NCBI GenBank assembly: GCA_019279435.1
Contig: JAAALK010000284.1
Location: forward strand, 64,536,773-64,600,772
From: Zizania palustris
Lineage: Eukaryota; Streptophyta; Magnoliopsida; Poales; Poaceae
Reading direction: 5' to 3'
DNA: 64,000 nucleotides
How positions within the stretch are numbered: the stretch's first letter is position 1; every line of letters begins with the position of its first letter. Both the position numbers and the translations under genes were made by a program. This document shows positions 46,390-57,180 of this stretch, in pieces. The notes under the pieces were generated by a model that saw only the letters and a list, made by a program, of their open reading frames with translations, did no database searches and was not told the DNA's origin.

Positions 46390-46761
46390 TAAAGTATTCA
46401 CATGTATACATACTACAAAAAATACATGTTTTTAACCTTTTTAAAATGCATGCATGTATTATGTTTTTGGAGGGAGTACAAGATAAACCCTGTACAGATT
46501 AAACAGTTTTCAAATGAAAAAGTATACGAAAGAAACTGCCGCTAATTATAGTCAATCATAAACCCATGCAATTGTATAGTTAAATTTAAAACTATAAACA
46601 GATTTAGTAACTAGCTCCAAAAAACCGGCATAGCTGTTCAGCAACCTTCAGCTGGGAACCTGCATGCATGGTCGAATGGGTTTTTCACTCAAGTTTTCTT
46701 CCTCCGCTAAGACGATGCTCAACCTTTTGCATCCGTAAATGTTAGAGCTCTCTGAAACTTT
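46390..46761. other. Intergenic, nothing seen
   Basis: AT-rich sequence between the Helitron-like end and the 5-phosphatase stop codon; would include the 3' untranslated region of that gene. No other feature recognised. Confidence 0.5.
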
Positions 46762-48677
46762 TTATGACAAAACTTCGACCTCTGCCATGTAGATTGCAGC
46801 CACAGGACGGTGATCGGAAAGCTTAAGCTCTACCCTCTTGTAGGAAATCAACCTTATTCCCTTTCCACGTGAAAGGATCCTATCACACCTGCACAAGCGG
46901 CAGTTGTCATGTCTAACTAAGCATGAACTCCAGTGAATCTTGCAAGGTTAATTATGCCCCAAAAAGGGCAGCCCTAGGAAAATTGGCATACCATGCAGGT
47001 GTCCTCCCAGATTGTTCATCACTTACATACTTTTCTGAGTTAAACTCGTATTTATATGTAGGTGGAAAGCTGATAACTCCTTCAATCCAACCGTCAAAAG
47101 TTCGTCCTCCACTCAATTCTCTTTTTAGCTGTTAAAAAGAAAAATGCATGATTCAGAAATCTACAATGGTAGTGAATGTACTTATGTACAACTCCATCAG
47201 ATTACCTGATCCTTCTCAAACAATCCATCCCAATCCTGTTTGGAGATAAGTTTATGTGTTCTTTCATATGATAAGTTGATCCGGTAATTTAGATCTCCTA
47301 ACCATATGATCCTTCTGAAATTGAGGATGTGGCTAACCATAAGAAATCGAGTAAAAACATGGATACATCACATGCTAGGCATTATCTACAGTTGTATATA
47401 TCCACAAAACAGTAGATACACTTAAAAATAAATTCTGCTTGTGTAAACTGATAGGACTTTTTAGAAGGCACAAATTTGCGAACTTGCTTGGAATTGAAAG
47501 ATTTTGTTGTTAATTGAAAGATTTTGTTGTTGTTCTTGTTGTTTGTTATAAAAATTTGCGAACTTACTCATGGTCAAGTATTCTCTTAGGCATGATAACT
47601 CCAGGAAGTGGGTTAAATACTGTTCTTCGTAGGATTTCTTCAACATTTGAATTTCTTTTTAGTTCATCTCTATCCTTTTTGCCAGAAGTCAGGTGGCAAC
47701 ATACAAAGCAAAAATTTGTCTGATATATAGACATGCTGACTGATATTGACCCCTGGAGCATTCAAGAAACACATGGCAACCCGTGACTTTTTAAATCATG
47801 CATGTACCATATGAGTATAACATGCTGAATGTAACAATAAATACCTGATACGAGATGAATAATAACAGAAATGAGAATAAATTTAATACTTACCTTGTTA
47901 CCCATATAACCCATCGCACCTACGCCGACAGTTGATACTCTCAAATTCTGAATGTACTTCTGTAGGTCTCTCCAAACCCATACTGAAATATACATTCCCA
48001 CCATTTGCTTGCTTAATATCCGCACAAAATATGGCATGTTACTTTTAATTACTCTATTGTCACTATTAACATCATGGGCTAAATCATCATTGGGAAAATA
48101 ATGTGTTGCTAGAGCCTTCAGTGAAGTAAATGATGTGTTGGCTTGAAGACGTTGAGCCATCATATCCAATGGCTGTTCAGGCCAAATTATTCCAGTCCTT
48201 CCTGAGTGACCGAGCATTTTGGTTAACTTTTTGGGGTTGGTTGTCTCTTCAAGATTTGATATGAATTTTTCATAACTCAAGTTGTGGGACTGATCAGAAG
48301 TCCTTATTGAAGCCATCCTGTCTAAGTCCTTGCCTTTATGAACTCTTTCAGTGGAACCAGAACTGGAATTTTTATATGTTTTATCATGAACTCCATTATT
48401 GCTATTAACTATATCAGTGTCATGTTCAATCAACGGATGAAGCTCCCCATAATTTTCAATGTCAGGCTCACTAAGCAATTCATCTTCCATCACCATAACA
48501 TAATCTGATGGATTAAACCATGATGTTGAAGGAGGATCACTGTGGCATTTATTCTGTGGTTTATTCTGACGAATCTTATTCAAAGTTTCACGAATGATAT
48601 GCTCCCATACTGCAACTGGACGGTTATCCTCAGCACCAAATATGTTCCCAGCATTTAGTGGAACAATTTCTTGAAAT
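46762..48677 (-). CDS. Inositol polyphosphate 5-phosphatase gene, 3' exons (partial)
   Basis: Type I plant 5-phosphatases remove the 5-phosphate of soluble inositol phosphates such as InsP3. Five exons on minus: 48677-47893, 47752-47568, 47314-47216, 47128-46992 and 46888-46762 (stop TAA). All joins keep frame and all introns have GT/AG ends, giving 443 codons without a stop. Landmarks: PLNAGNIFGAEDNRPV, RILSKQMVGMYISVW, STVGVGAMGYMGNK, FCFVCCHLTSG, the catalytic motif WLGDLNYRI, and the second motif TPAW/CDRILS split by the last intron, then LSDHRPVAA. The first signature (TWNVGG) and the start codon are absent; DNA upstream is copia D1. It could be the 3' part of a real gene with a TE-filled intron, or a truncated copy. 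Confidence 0.85.
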
Positions 48678-48900
48678 CTGAAAGATAACCATAAATTCTA
48701 TGGCAAATGAATTTGTATATACATAAAAATTGCTCAATATCAGTGATTCTGAGTTTCTGACCCAAAGAAAATCCAATCAATGTCATATCATGCAACTATA
48801 CAACAATAACAGGGGAGAATGCAAGATCAGGCTGGACGCAGGAAGAGAATGCAGGGAATAGGGAGGACAGTTATCACCGGAACCACCCACGCTGGCAGCT
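48678..48900. other. Intron-like sequence upstream of 5-phosphatase exon
   Basis: AT-rich to about 48820, then a less AT-rich segment of unknown origin. Missing 5' exons are not found here. Confidence 0.4.
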
Positions 48901-49339
48901 TGCTCGGCCAGGTTGACCAAGGTAATTCCGCCCTGATAGGTAAGATTCTATTTCCTTAATAATTCCTAATACAAACTATGGCCTGTGCCTTTATAGATGG
49001 AGGCGACTTGGGCCTGAATTTTTGGTGGCTAAAATCAGAACTGGAAACTGAAATCAGAACACATACAGAACAGAATCAGCACTCAGAATCTCATTTCACT
49101 CAGCTCCAAACAAGGCTGGTTGGGGGATACATATAGGTTAGAAGACTTGCAGTTCAAGAAAGGAAAAACAGCCAACTTGTTGCTCAAGAAGAAACTGCTG
49201 CTAAAGCTGAAAAGGAAATTCTGCTAAAGCTGAAAGACTGAATCTGCTAAAGCTGAAGGATTGAAAAATAAACTTGTCCACACATGGACAACACATTTGG
49301 ACCACTTGGACCAGGCCAACAAGACTTATCTCGCAATTT

Positions 49340-50636
49340 CCCCCTAAGTCTTGTGTGGCTCCCTTTGGGGAATTGGAACCATCCCAATCCTGACGTGAAT
49401 CTCCTGAAATTTGACTCATCCAAGCAACTTGGTGAAGAAGTTAGTGAGCTAGTCCTAGGTATTGATGTAGCTGGCCTTGATGCTCCCATCGTCTAAACAA
49501 CTCCGACCCGGATGTGCTTGCTACGTTCATGGAAGACGGAGTTCTTCGCCAAAGCCAAAGCAGACTTGTTGTCCACCCTAAGCTCCACTGCTTCAGCATC
49601 TCTGCCAAGGAGATCACCAAGCAGCCAAGCCAGCTAGAGAGCCTGAGTCGACATAGAAGTGACTACAATGTACTCTACCTCGCAACACCACCTGCTGCTT
49701 GACCAACTGCCAGCTGATCAAACACTTGCCAAGGAAGAACAACGTCACGCTTATGCTCTTGCTTGTGTTGATGTCCCCGGTGTGGTCACTGTCGCTGTAC
49801 CCGATGAAGTGCGCCGCACCGAGGCACCTCGGGTAGTGCAAGTCATAGTCAGAGGTCCCCGCAACATAGCGTATGATCCTCTTCATGACCTGTCGATGCT
49901 TCATCGTCGATCGCTGCATGAACCAACTGATGTAGCCGACTACGAACGCTAATTCCGGCCACGTGTGGACAAGGTAACAAAGATTACCCACAATGCGCCG
50001 ATGCTGTGTCACGTCCACCTCCTCTGCCATGCTGTCGCAACTCAACTTCATCCTTTTTTCCATAGGAGTGTAGGCTGGGTTGCAATCGGTGAGTCCGCCC
50101 AGCTCGACAATACGCTTGGCATAGGCGGTCTGGCGAAGGGAGGTGTCGATGCTATCCTGGTGCACCTTCATCCCTAACTAGGAGAGGAGCCTCATGTCGC
50201 TCATCTAGAAAGTGGCCTTCATCTCCGCCTTGAATGCCTTCACCTCAGCCTCCTTGGTGCCAGTGATCACGAAGTCATCGACGAAGACGCCTACCAGTAG
50301 GGCATTGCCTCCCTTGCCACGCCGGTAGACTGCAGCCTCATGAGCACTCTACTAGAACCCTATCTGTTTGAGAGTGGAGTCCAACTTGTCATTCCAAGCT
50401 CGTGGTGCCTGCCACAAGTCGTAGAGAGCCTTGCACAGGCGAAGAACCTTTTGCTCTCCTTGCTGGGGATGACAATCCCGACGGCTGACGGACGTAGACC
50501 TCCTTCTTCAAGTCGCCATTGAGGAATGCAGACTTAACATTCATGTGGTGGACACGCTAGCCCTTCTGGGCTGCTAACGCGAGAAGCAGCCCAAGAGGAC
50601 ACGAATGGACTCCATCCACGCAATAGGCGCAAAGGC
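49340..50636 (-). pseudogene. Copia D1 RT and RNase H, degraded
   Basis: Contains MKVHQDSIDTSLRQTAYAK, RRIVGNLCYLVHTWPELAF, GYSDSDHTGDINTSKS and further degraded RNase H to about 49340. Multiple frame changes and substitutions relative to D2, for instance after the SWQLVKQQVV box and in the middle of RT near 50200-50600. Confidence 0.85.
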
Positions 50637-51004
50637 TGTTAGAGAGAACACTCGCATTGGTAGGGATGACACTCAAGAGTTGGGGCAATTTTCTTTCATT
50701 CAACTCACTCAAATGCCATGCCAACCCAAATGGTTGGGGATACATATTTATAGGCTAGCCATGTAGCCCAAGATGCTAGATGCTAGTCTAAGATGCTAAA
50801 GCAAAGATGCTAGTCTAAGATGCTAAAGCAAAGATGTTTAGTCTAGTCTAAGATGCTAAAGCAAAGATGCTAGTCTAAGATGCTAAAGCAAAAGATGCTA
50901 AAGGTGCTAAGACTACAAACTTGTCCACACATGGACATCACACATGTCATGCCAAACAACATGTCATGCCAAAACACACACACACACATAGACTTAACCT
51001 CTCA
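50637..51004 (-). repeat. Copia D2 3' LTR with minisatellite
   Basis: 368 bp. 50768-50910 is a minisatellite of agatgctaaagcaa / gatgctagtcta words. A TATTTATAGG box on + is near 50747. Polypurine complement atctccccct follows at 51005. Confidence 0.9.
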
Positions 51005-51012
51005 ATCTCCCC

Positions 51013-53575
51013 CTAAGTCTTGTGTGGCGCCTTCTGGGAAATCTGAACCATCCCAATCCTGGCGCGAAGCTCCTGGAACTTGATCCGCCCAAGCGACTTG
51101 GTGAGGAAGTCGGCGAGCTGGTCTTGGGTGTTGATGTAGCTTGCCTTCACACTCCCCTCATCCAAACAACTCCGGATGAAGTGGTACTTCACCCGGATGT
51201 GCTTGCTGCGCTCGTGGAAAACAGGGTTCTTTGCCAAAGCCAAAGCAGACTTGCTGTCCACCCTGAGCTCCACCGCTTCGGCATCTCTGCCAAGAAGATC
51301 GCCAAGCAGCCGAGCCAGCCAGAGAGCCTGAGTTGATGCAGAAGTGGCTGCGATGTACTCTGCCTCGCAACTGGACATGGCCACCACCTGCTGCTTGACC
51401 GACTGCCAACTAATCAGACACTTGCCGAGGAAGAACAACGTCCCGCTTGTGCTCTTGCTTGTGTCGATGTCGCCGGCGTGGTCGCTGTCACTGTACCCGA
51501 TGAAATGCGCCGCACCGGGGCACCTCGGGTAGTACAAGCCGTAGTCAAAGGTCCCCGCGACATAGCGTAGGATCCTCTTCACGGCCTGTTGATGCTCCGT
51601 CGTTGGTCGCTGCATGAACCGACTGACGTAGCCAACTGCGAACGCCAAGTCCGGTCGCGTGTGGACAAGGTAGCGAAGGCTACCCACAATGCGCCGGTAC
51701 TGCGTCGCGTCCACCTCCTCCGTCGTGCTGTCGCGACTCAGCTTCAACCTTTCCTCCATGGGAGTGTAGGCTGGGTTGCAGTCGGTGAGTCCGCCCAACT
51801 CGACGATGCGCTTGGCGTAGGCGGTCTGGCGAAGTGAAGTGCCAGAGCTGTCCTGGTGCACCTCGATCCCCAAGTAGAAGGAGAGGAGCCCTAGGTCGCT
51901 CATCTGGAAGGTGGCCTTCATCTTCGTCTTGAACGCCTCTACCTCCACCTCCTTGGTGCCGGTGATCACCAAGTCGTCAACGTAGACGCCTACCAGCAGG
52001 GCATTGTCTCCCTTGCCCCGCCGGTAGACTGCAGCCTCATGAGCACTTTGATGGAACCCCATCTGCCTGAGGGTGGAGTCCAACTTGTCGTTCCAAGCTC
52101 GTGGTGCCTGTCGCAAGCCGTAGAGGGCCTTGCGCAGGCGGAGAACCTTGTTCTCCTTGCCGGGGATGACAAATCCCGGCGGCTGTCGAACGTAGACCTC
52201 CTCCTTCAAGTCGCCATTGAGGAAGGCGGACTTGACATCCATGTGATAGACACGCCAACCCTCCTGGGCTGCCAGCGCGAGGAGGACACGAATGGACTCC
52301 ATCCGTGCAACAGGAGCGAAGGCATCGTCGAAGTCGACTCCCTCCTGTTGAACGAAACCGCGTGCCACCAGCCGAGCCTTGTGCTTGACCACCACCCCGG
52401 CCTCATCTTTCTTCAGCTTGAACACCCACTTAAGGGTGATGGCACGGTGGCCGGCCGGAAGATCAGCCAGCTCCCATGTCTGGTTCCGCTCGACGGCGTC
52501 CATCTCCTGCTGCATCGCGGCGCGCCAGGCCGCGTCTCCTTCCGCCTCAGCGAAGGAACGTGGCTCACCGTCGTCATGCGCCAAGTGCAGCTCCGCATCG
52601 AAGTCATGTTGCGCCATCCCAGGAACGGGCTGCTCACCAAGGATGTTATCCATGGTGCGGTATCGTAGAGGCTCGCCGTCATGGCAAGCATCGACACGGT
52701 CCCCGTCGTTTGACAATGGAGTAGCGAACTCCACTATGCGCTGCTCATCATGGACTGAAGCTGCGGATGCCGATCCCGGAGATGTGGGCGCCGGTGTAGG
52801 AGAGCGAGGTGTGGCCGGTGCAGGAGGTGGTGGAGTACTTGCCGGAGCTGATGATGTGCCAGGTGCTGGGGCAAGCGAGCTCGGTGAAGGTGAGCTGCTA
52901 GCTCCCCCTGCTCCCTCGAAGTAGACGTACTCGACGACGAAATCGTTGATCGTCGAAGTCGAGCAATCATCCGCCATCTTGCCCCACGTCCAGCCTCGCC
53001 CTTCATCGAACACAACGTCTCGTGAGATGTGGACGCGCTGTGTCGTAGGGTCGAGGATGCGGTAGGCCTTGGAGCCCTCCGCATAGCCGATGAAGACCCC
53101 TGGCGCACTCCGATCATCAAGCTTGCCGATGTGGCCGAGCTCCTTGACGAATGCCAGGCAACCAAAAACGCGAAGGTGGCCAACTGTCGGCTTGCGTCCG
53201 TGCCAGGCTTCATACGGCGTCTCGCCGTCAAGAGCCTTGGTGGGCGAGCGGTTGAGGAGATGGACGGCAGTCATCACCGCCTCTCCCCAGTAGATCGCCG
53301 ACATCCCCCTCTGCTTGAGGAGGGCGCGAGCAGTGGCCACCACCGTCTGGTTGCGGCGCTCGACGACGCCGTTCTGCTGTGGTGTGTACGGCGCGGAGTA
53401 GTGGCGCTGAATGCCCTCGTCGGCGCAGTACGCCGCGAACTCAGCCGCCGTGAACTCGCCGCCGTTGTCCGTGCGCAACACCCGGAGCTTGCGGCCGCAC
53501 TCCTTCTCCGCGGCAGCTTGATGACGCTTGATAGCATCTGCGGCTGCTGCCTTGGTGTCGAGAAGCACCGCCCAC
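51013..53575 (-). CDS. Copia D2 integrase (part), RT and RNase H
   Basis: One open frame of about 850 codons with no stop. It starts inside integrase (WAVLLDTKAAAADAIKRHQA), missing the first catalytic Asp and the zinc domain, and keeps RTDNGGEFTAAEF and QQNGVVERRNQTVV. A Pro/Ser/Ala-rich linker follows, then RT (KWVFKLKKDEAGVV, MDVKSAFLNGDLKEEV, GVYVDDLVITGTKE) and RNase H (GYSDSDHAGDIDTSKSTSG, MSSCEAEYIAA, HIRVKYHFIRSCLDEG), ending QISQKAPHKT before the LTR. The long intact frame against the decay of D1 shows it is much younger. It has no start codon of its own, so protein production is unlikely. Confidence 0.92.
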
Positions 53576-53850
53576 ATGGTTGGGGATACATATTTATAGG
53601 CTAGCCATGTAGCCCAAGATGCTAGATGCTAGTCTAAGATGCTAAAGCAAAGATGCTAGTCTAAGATGCTAAAGCAAAGATGCTTAGTCTCGTCTAAGAT
53701 GCTAAAGCAAAGATGCTAGTCTAAGATGCTAAAGCAAAAGATGCTAAAGGTGCTAAGACTACAAACTTGTCCACACATGGACATCACACATGTCATGCCA
53801 AACAACATGTCATGCCATAACACACACACACACATAGACTTAACCTCTCA
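53576..53850 (-). repeat. Copia D2 5' LTR remnant
   Basis: Matches 50730-51004 with about three substitutions by eye, including the minisatellite. Joined directly to integrase at an atgg/atgtggg microhomology. Confidence 0.88.
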
Positions 53851-54077
53851 AAGGCATCGTCGAAGTCAACTCCGTCCTGCTAAACAAAGCCACATGCCAC
53901 CAGTCGAGCTTTGTGTTTGACCACCACCCCGACCTCATCCTTCTTCAGCTTGAACACCCACTTAAGGGTGATGGCACAGTGGCCGGCTAGAAGATCAACT
54001 AACTCCCATGTCCGATTCCGCTCGACAGCATCCATCTCCTGCTGCATCGCGGCGCGCCAAGCCACGTCTCCCTCGCC
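53851..54077 (-). pseudogene. Copia D1 RT N-terminal part
   Basis: Reads GDVAWRAAMQQEMDAVERNR, ITLKWVFKLKKDEVGVVVKH and CGFV, then TAG (53882-53880), then QDGVDFDDAF at the D2 insertion site. Continues in the D1 piece at 50636. Confidence 0.88.
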
Positions 54078-56316
54078 CTTGGCAACCTGCTCTCGAAGCT
54101 TCGTCGCCTCGGCGACTAAGGCTTCCCGTTCGGCCCTGAGCTCCCGCGTCACTTCCTTGGCTGCCTCGACGCGCTCGCGGAGCCCCGTGACCTCGTGATC
54201 GTGGCGGCTTCGCTCCACGAAGAGGGACGCCAGCGACCCCTGGGCCAAGACGACGAGCTATCCATGAGTTAGATAAGGAAAATAAGAGGACCATGTCCGA
54301 AGACGCCCGAGAGTGCATACCTGGCTAGCCGCGCTCTCTATGGCAAGGTTCAGGTCGGCCCCGTCCAACCGACCGACCTCCGAGACTAGGCTGGTGCACC
54401 ACAGACCTAGATAAGCCTGATGTAGAGGCTCCGCCCGCGCCACGAGTTCTGAATCAGGCCCCGTGAATGGGACCAGGAGGGGGACACCCGCACGCGCATG
54501 GCTGGACTCTCCCCTCGGAGGGACTTTAGAGCGCGGAGGAGTAGAGCCTCTGTCCAAGGTACTTGCACATGGACGAATGCACGTAAGTAATGATAGGAGA
54601 AAGTAAGGCCGACAAAGTCCGAAAGGTCGAGCCTGAGTGAAGCCGCTTACCTTCGCGGGCCCCTTCTGGCAAGGAGTCCGAAGAGCAGACGACCATAGGA
54701 GACCGGGTAGAGGAACTCCCCCAATGAGTTCACCGGGGATCCGCCCAATGTGGTGGTCAGCTCGACCGCAACATTGGCACTCCCGACCACCTCCGCTAAG
54801 GGATCGGCCAGACCCCCGAAGGCCAAGCTGTCTTCTTTGGGAATCCCGCAAGAGTTAGCCGAAGCCCCCTCAACCGCCTCGACCGGAGGCGTAACTATCC
54901 ACGGGGTCGCTGGCACCCCCGTGGCTTCTCTCCCAGCGTCCGCTCCCGCGGGGAGCCTGGACGACACTTCGTCGGCCGTTGCATCGACGACATCGTCGCC
55001 GCCCGCGACGCGGTTCGGTACGGGGGCATCGAGGCCCGGTGCGGAGGCCTCTAGATCAGCTGCTAATCCCCCACTCGGAGTCCCCTCTCCCGAGTCTTCG
55101 AAGGAAGAAGAGCAGGGGGAGAGGTGCTTGGGCCTGCTCGAGGTCTTCTTCGAGGGACACTTCGAGGGCCTGGCCGGGCCGGAGTCTGCCTTCCTCTTCT
55201 TCGGAGCCAAGTCCGGGAGGTCCACGTGCGGGAGTTGCGGAGGCTTGATCCGCAGAGCGCTCCACACGCGGTTGAACCGCTCCCAGGACCCCACGAGCTC
55301 CACCCTCCGCTTCTTCTCCGCCGGAGTGAGAGCCCCGAAGATTTTTTCGACGATGCGGACCACTTGCTCCGAAGTTTTAACCACGCATGACCCTGCAAGA
55401 TCTAGAGGTATGCTTAGCGTTATGTCTAACCACATAGGGTATGGCCTATTCATTGCAGGAGAGGAGTAAGACGAACCGAGCGGACCGGAGGACGTCTCCG
55501 AAGGCGGCCCATCCCTGGTGCTCTGGAGTGAGAGGCCACGTCGCCTTCAAAGGCGAGATCTCGAGGGCGACGAACTCCTCGGCCAGGTCTCGCATGCTCA
55601 TCCACCGAGCCACAATCTACAGGAGCTGGATGCGAGCAGAGACCGAGCCGGCATCAACGTCAATGTCTGCCTCCCTCCGGTACCAAATTAGGCATGGGGG
55701 CCCCGTTAGCCTGGAGTCCGACCCCACCGCCCCGTTGAACCAGCGACGAATCCACTCGGAGTACCATCTCTCGTTGATGGCCTTCACTGGGAAGAAGTCA
55801 GCGTACTCCTTCCGGAGCATCCTTCTTCAGCTGGCAGTAGGCCTCGTGCATCCTTGCAAAGACCTCAGCCCTCCCCTCGCAGCCCTCGGCCCTCGTGGCC
55901 CATTCGAAGATAGCTAGGCGGGCGATGGCGTTCGGCGACAGCTGCGGCAGGTCCAAGTGGAATGCACGGAGGACCCCGCCAAGAGCTCTGAAGCAGGGAA
56001 TCCAAGTCCGGCATCGAAAAAGGCCTAGAAAATGACTACCTCCCCCTCGCGCGGTTCCGGAGTAGACTCCACCCCCGGTAGCCTGGCCATCCATGCCCAG
56101 ATCGAGGCGGTTCCGGACTACGCCCATCATCGACCCCTCCGTGCTAGTCGTCCTCTCCAACACTAGCGTCTGATCTATGAACCTCTCCGAGGGGGACCGG
56201 AGGTCCCGGGGGCCGTGAGTTTTGGCAGAACCCTGAGCCATCGCCGCAGCTATCGCGGCTTGCCGCTGAAGAAAATGGGAGTCGCCAGCAGGAGTGGCGC
56301 TCTTCTTCTTCGTCAT
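54078..56316 (-). pseudogene. Gypsy-type gag (E), plant transposon-domain protein
   Basis: From ATG 56316 leftwards: MTKKKSATPAGD start, then NAIARLAIFEWATRAEGCEG (about 55940-55880), YADFFPVKAINERWYSEWIR (about 55800), a charged region with nuclear-signal-like KKRKAD (about 55190), an acidic/Pro-rich stretch, and a coiled coil (TGLRERVEAAKEVTRELRAE, about 54190) that is cut at 54077. This is the gag-like protein widely annotated in grasses as 'putative gypsy type transposon domain'. A frameshift near 55810, TAG at 55619-55617 and intron-like gaps near 54600 and 54270 are present. No pol follows in frame; D1 RT is joined instead. Confidence 0.75.
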
Positions 56317-56843
56317 CGCGTGTAGGCACAAGACCGTCGGAGAAAAAAGAGGCGTACGATCGGGAGCGGGCACAGTACGCAAGCATGAAACCGCCAGCAA
56401 GGTATGAAGAGCGTTTGAAGATCTGGTTTACAGCTGGAGAACGACGGTTTATATAGAAGCCCGAGGTCGCGCGACGCATTAACTCCCCCATCAGTTCACA
56501 TTCCTCTGGGGGCAACACATGGGTTATATCGGGATTACACGAGGAGTCGTCTTGGGGGTTCGAGCCCTGCGACGGGAGCTCATGCGTCGAGGCGTCTCGC
56601 CCGCTTGCTCTCGGCGGTCCAAACCCTTTATCGCCTGGCATCCCCGGAGAATACCAGTGGTGAGCTCGTTTCTAAGAGTTTTTATCGTGGCATTATTTCT
56701 GGCACACCCTCCCCTTCTCATTTGCAGGTCAGTCGAACGGGCGGATGCGAGGGGCTACTGTTGGGGGACATAATACCGACAGTAGTCCGGGCGAGATTAA
56801 TGGTCGCCGTGAGTATCACAGCGTACATCCGCGTGGTCCGAAG
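56317..56843 (-). other. Leader/LTR-like region of element E
   Basis: A TATATAAA box on minus at 56455-56448 lies about 130 bp upstream of the E gag ATG. On + there is gcgaggggctac followed by TGTTGGGGGACATAATACC at 56760, which looks like an LTR edge. Boundaries and orientation could not be resolved. Confidence 0.45.
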
Positions 56844-57180
56844 TGTTGGACTATGGATAAAAGCCCCCACCTCTCCTATAACGCCTAGGTTTTATGGTTG
56901 GGTTGGCTAGGTGGGGTGAGCCTAACATGGTATCAGAGCCAAGGTCCTGGGTTCGAATCCCCATGGCCACACATTTCCGCATTTCCGCTGCGTGATTTCC
57001 CCTGCGCCTATCTAGTGTGCTGAGACCTGTTGCGGGCTACGTCGGGCCTCTAGAACCTGTTGCGGGCTACGCCAGGCTCGCACGCCGTAGGGGGAATGTT
57101 GGACTATGGATAAAAGCCCCCACCTCTCCCACTATAACGCCTAGGTTTTATGGTTGGGTTGGCTAGGTGGGGTGAGCCTA
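56844..57180 (+). mobile_element. TRIM-type miniature LTR element (337 bp)
   Basis: Two near-identical 84-bp terminal repeats, 56844-56927 and 57097-57180 (TGTTGGACTATGG...GAGCCTA), enclose 169 bp. The inner segment starts with TGGTATCAGAGCCAAGG (initiator-Met PBS) and ends with the purine tract gtagggggaa. The second repeat has a 3-bp insertion (cac) and lacks the last aca. No coding capacity. No target duplication was found. Its leader matches that after the copia F 3' LTR. Confidence 0.8.

Larger units (their letters stand above)
50637..53850 (-). mobile_element. Copia element D2 nested in D1
   Basis: Target duplication AAGGC at 50632-50636 and 53851-53855. Left LTR 50637-51004 (368 bp, TGTTAGAG...CCTCTCA) complete; right LTR only 53576-53850. 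Gag, protease and half of integrase are deleted at the right junction. D2 and D1 are the same family and same orientation. Confidence 0.92.
48900..54077 (-). mobile_element. Copia element D1, interrupted by D2
   Basis: Minus-strand pol pieces at 49340-50636 and 53851-54077 join across D2. The left (3') LTR probably ends at 49335 (tctcgca), next to atttccccct, the complement of a polypurine tract; its outer edge near 48.9 kb is uncertain. At 54077 the RT linker (GDVAWRAAMQQEMDAVE) is fused to an unrelated gag, so the 5' half is lost. Confidence 0.75.

Noticed and set aside
53029..53604. Plus-strand open frames across D2
   Set aside because: Antisense shadows of the integrase/RT frame in GC-rich codons.
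56928..56965. tRNA-like stretch with gggttcgaatcc box (also 62125-62160)
   Set aside because: It is a retroelement PBS plus leader. There is no 5' tRNA half or anticodon arm.
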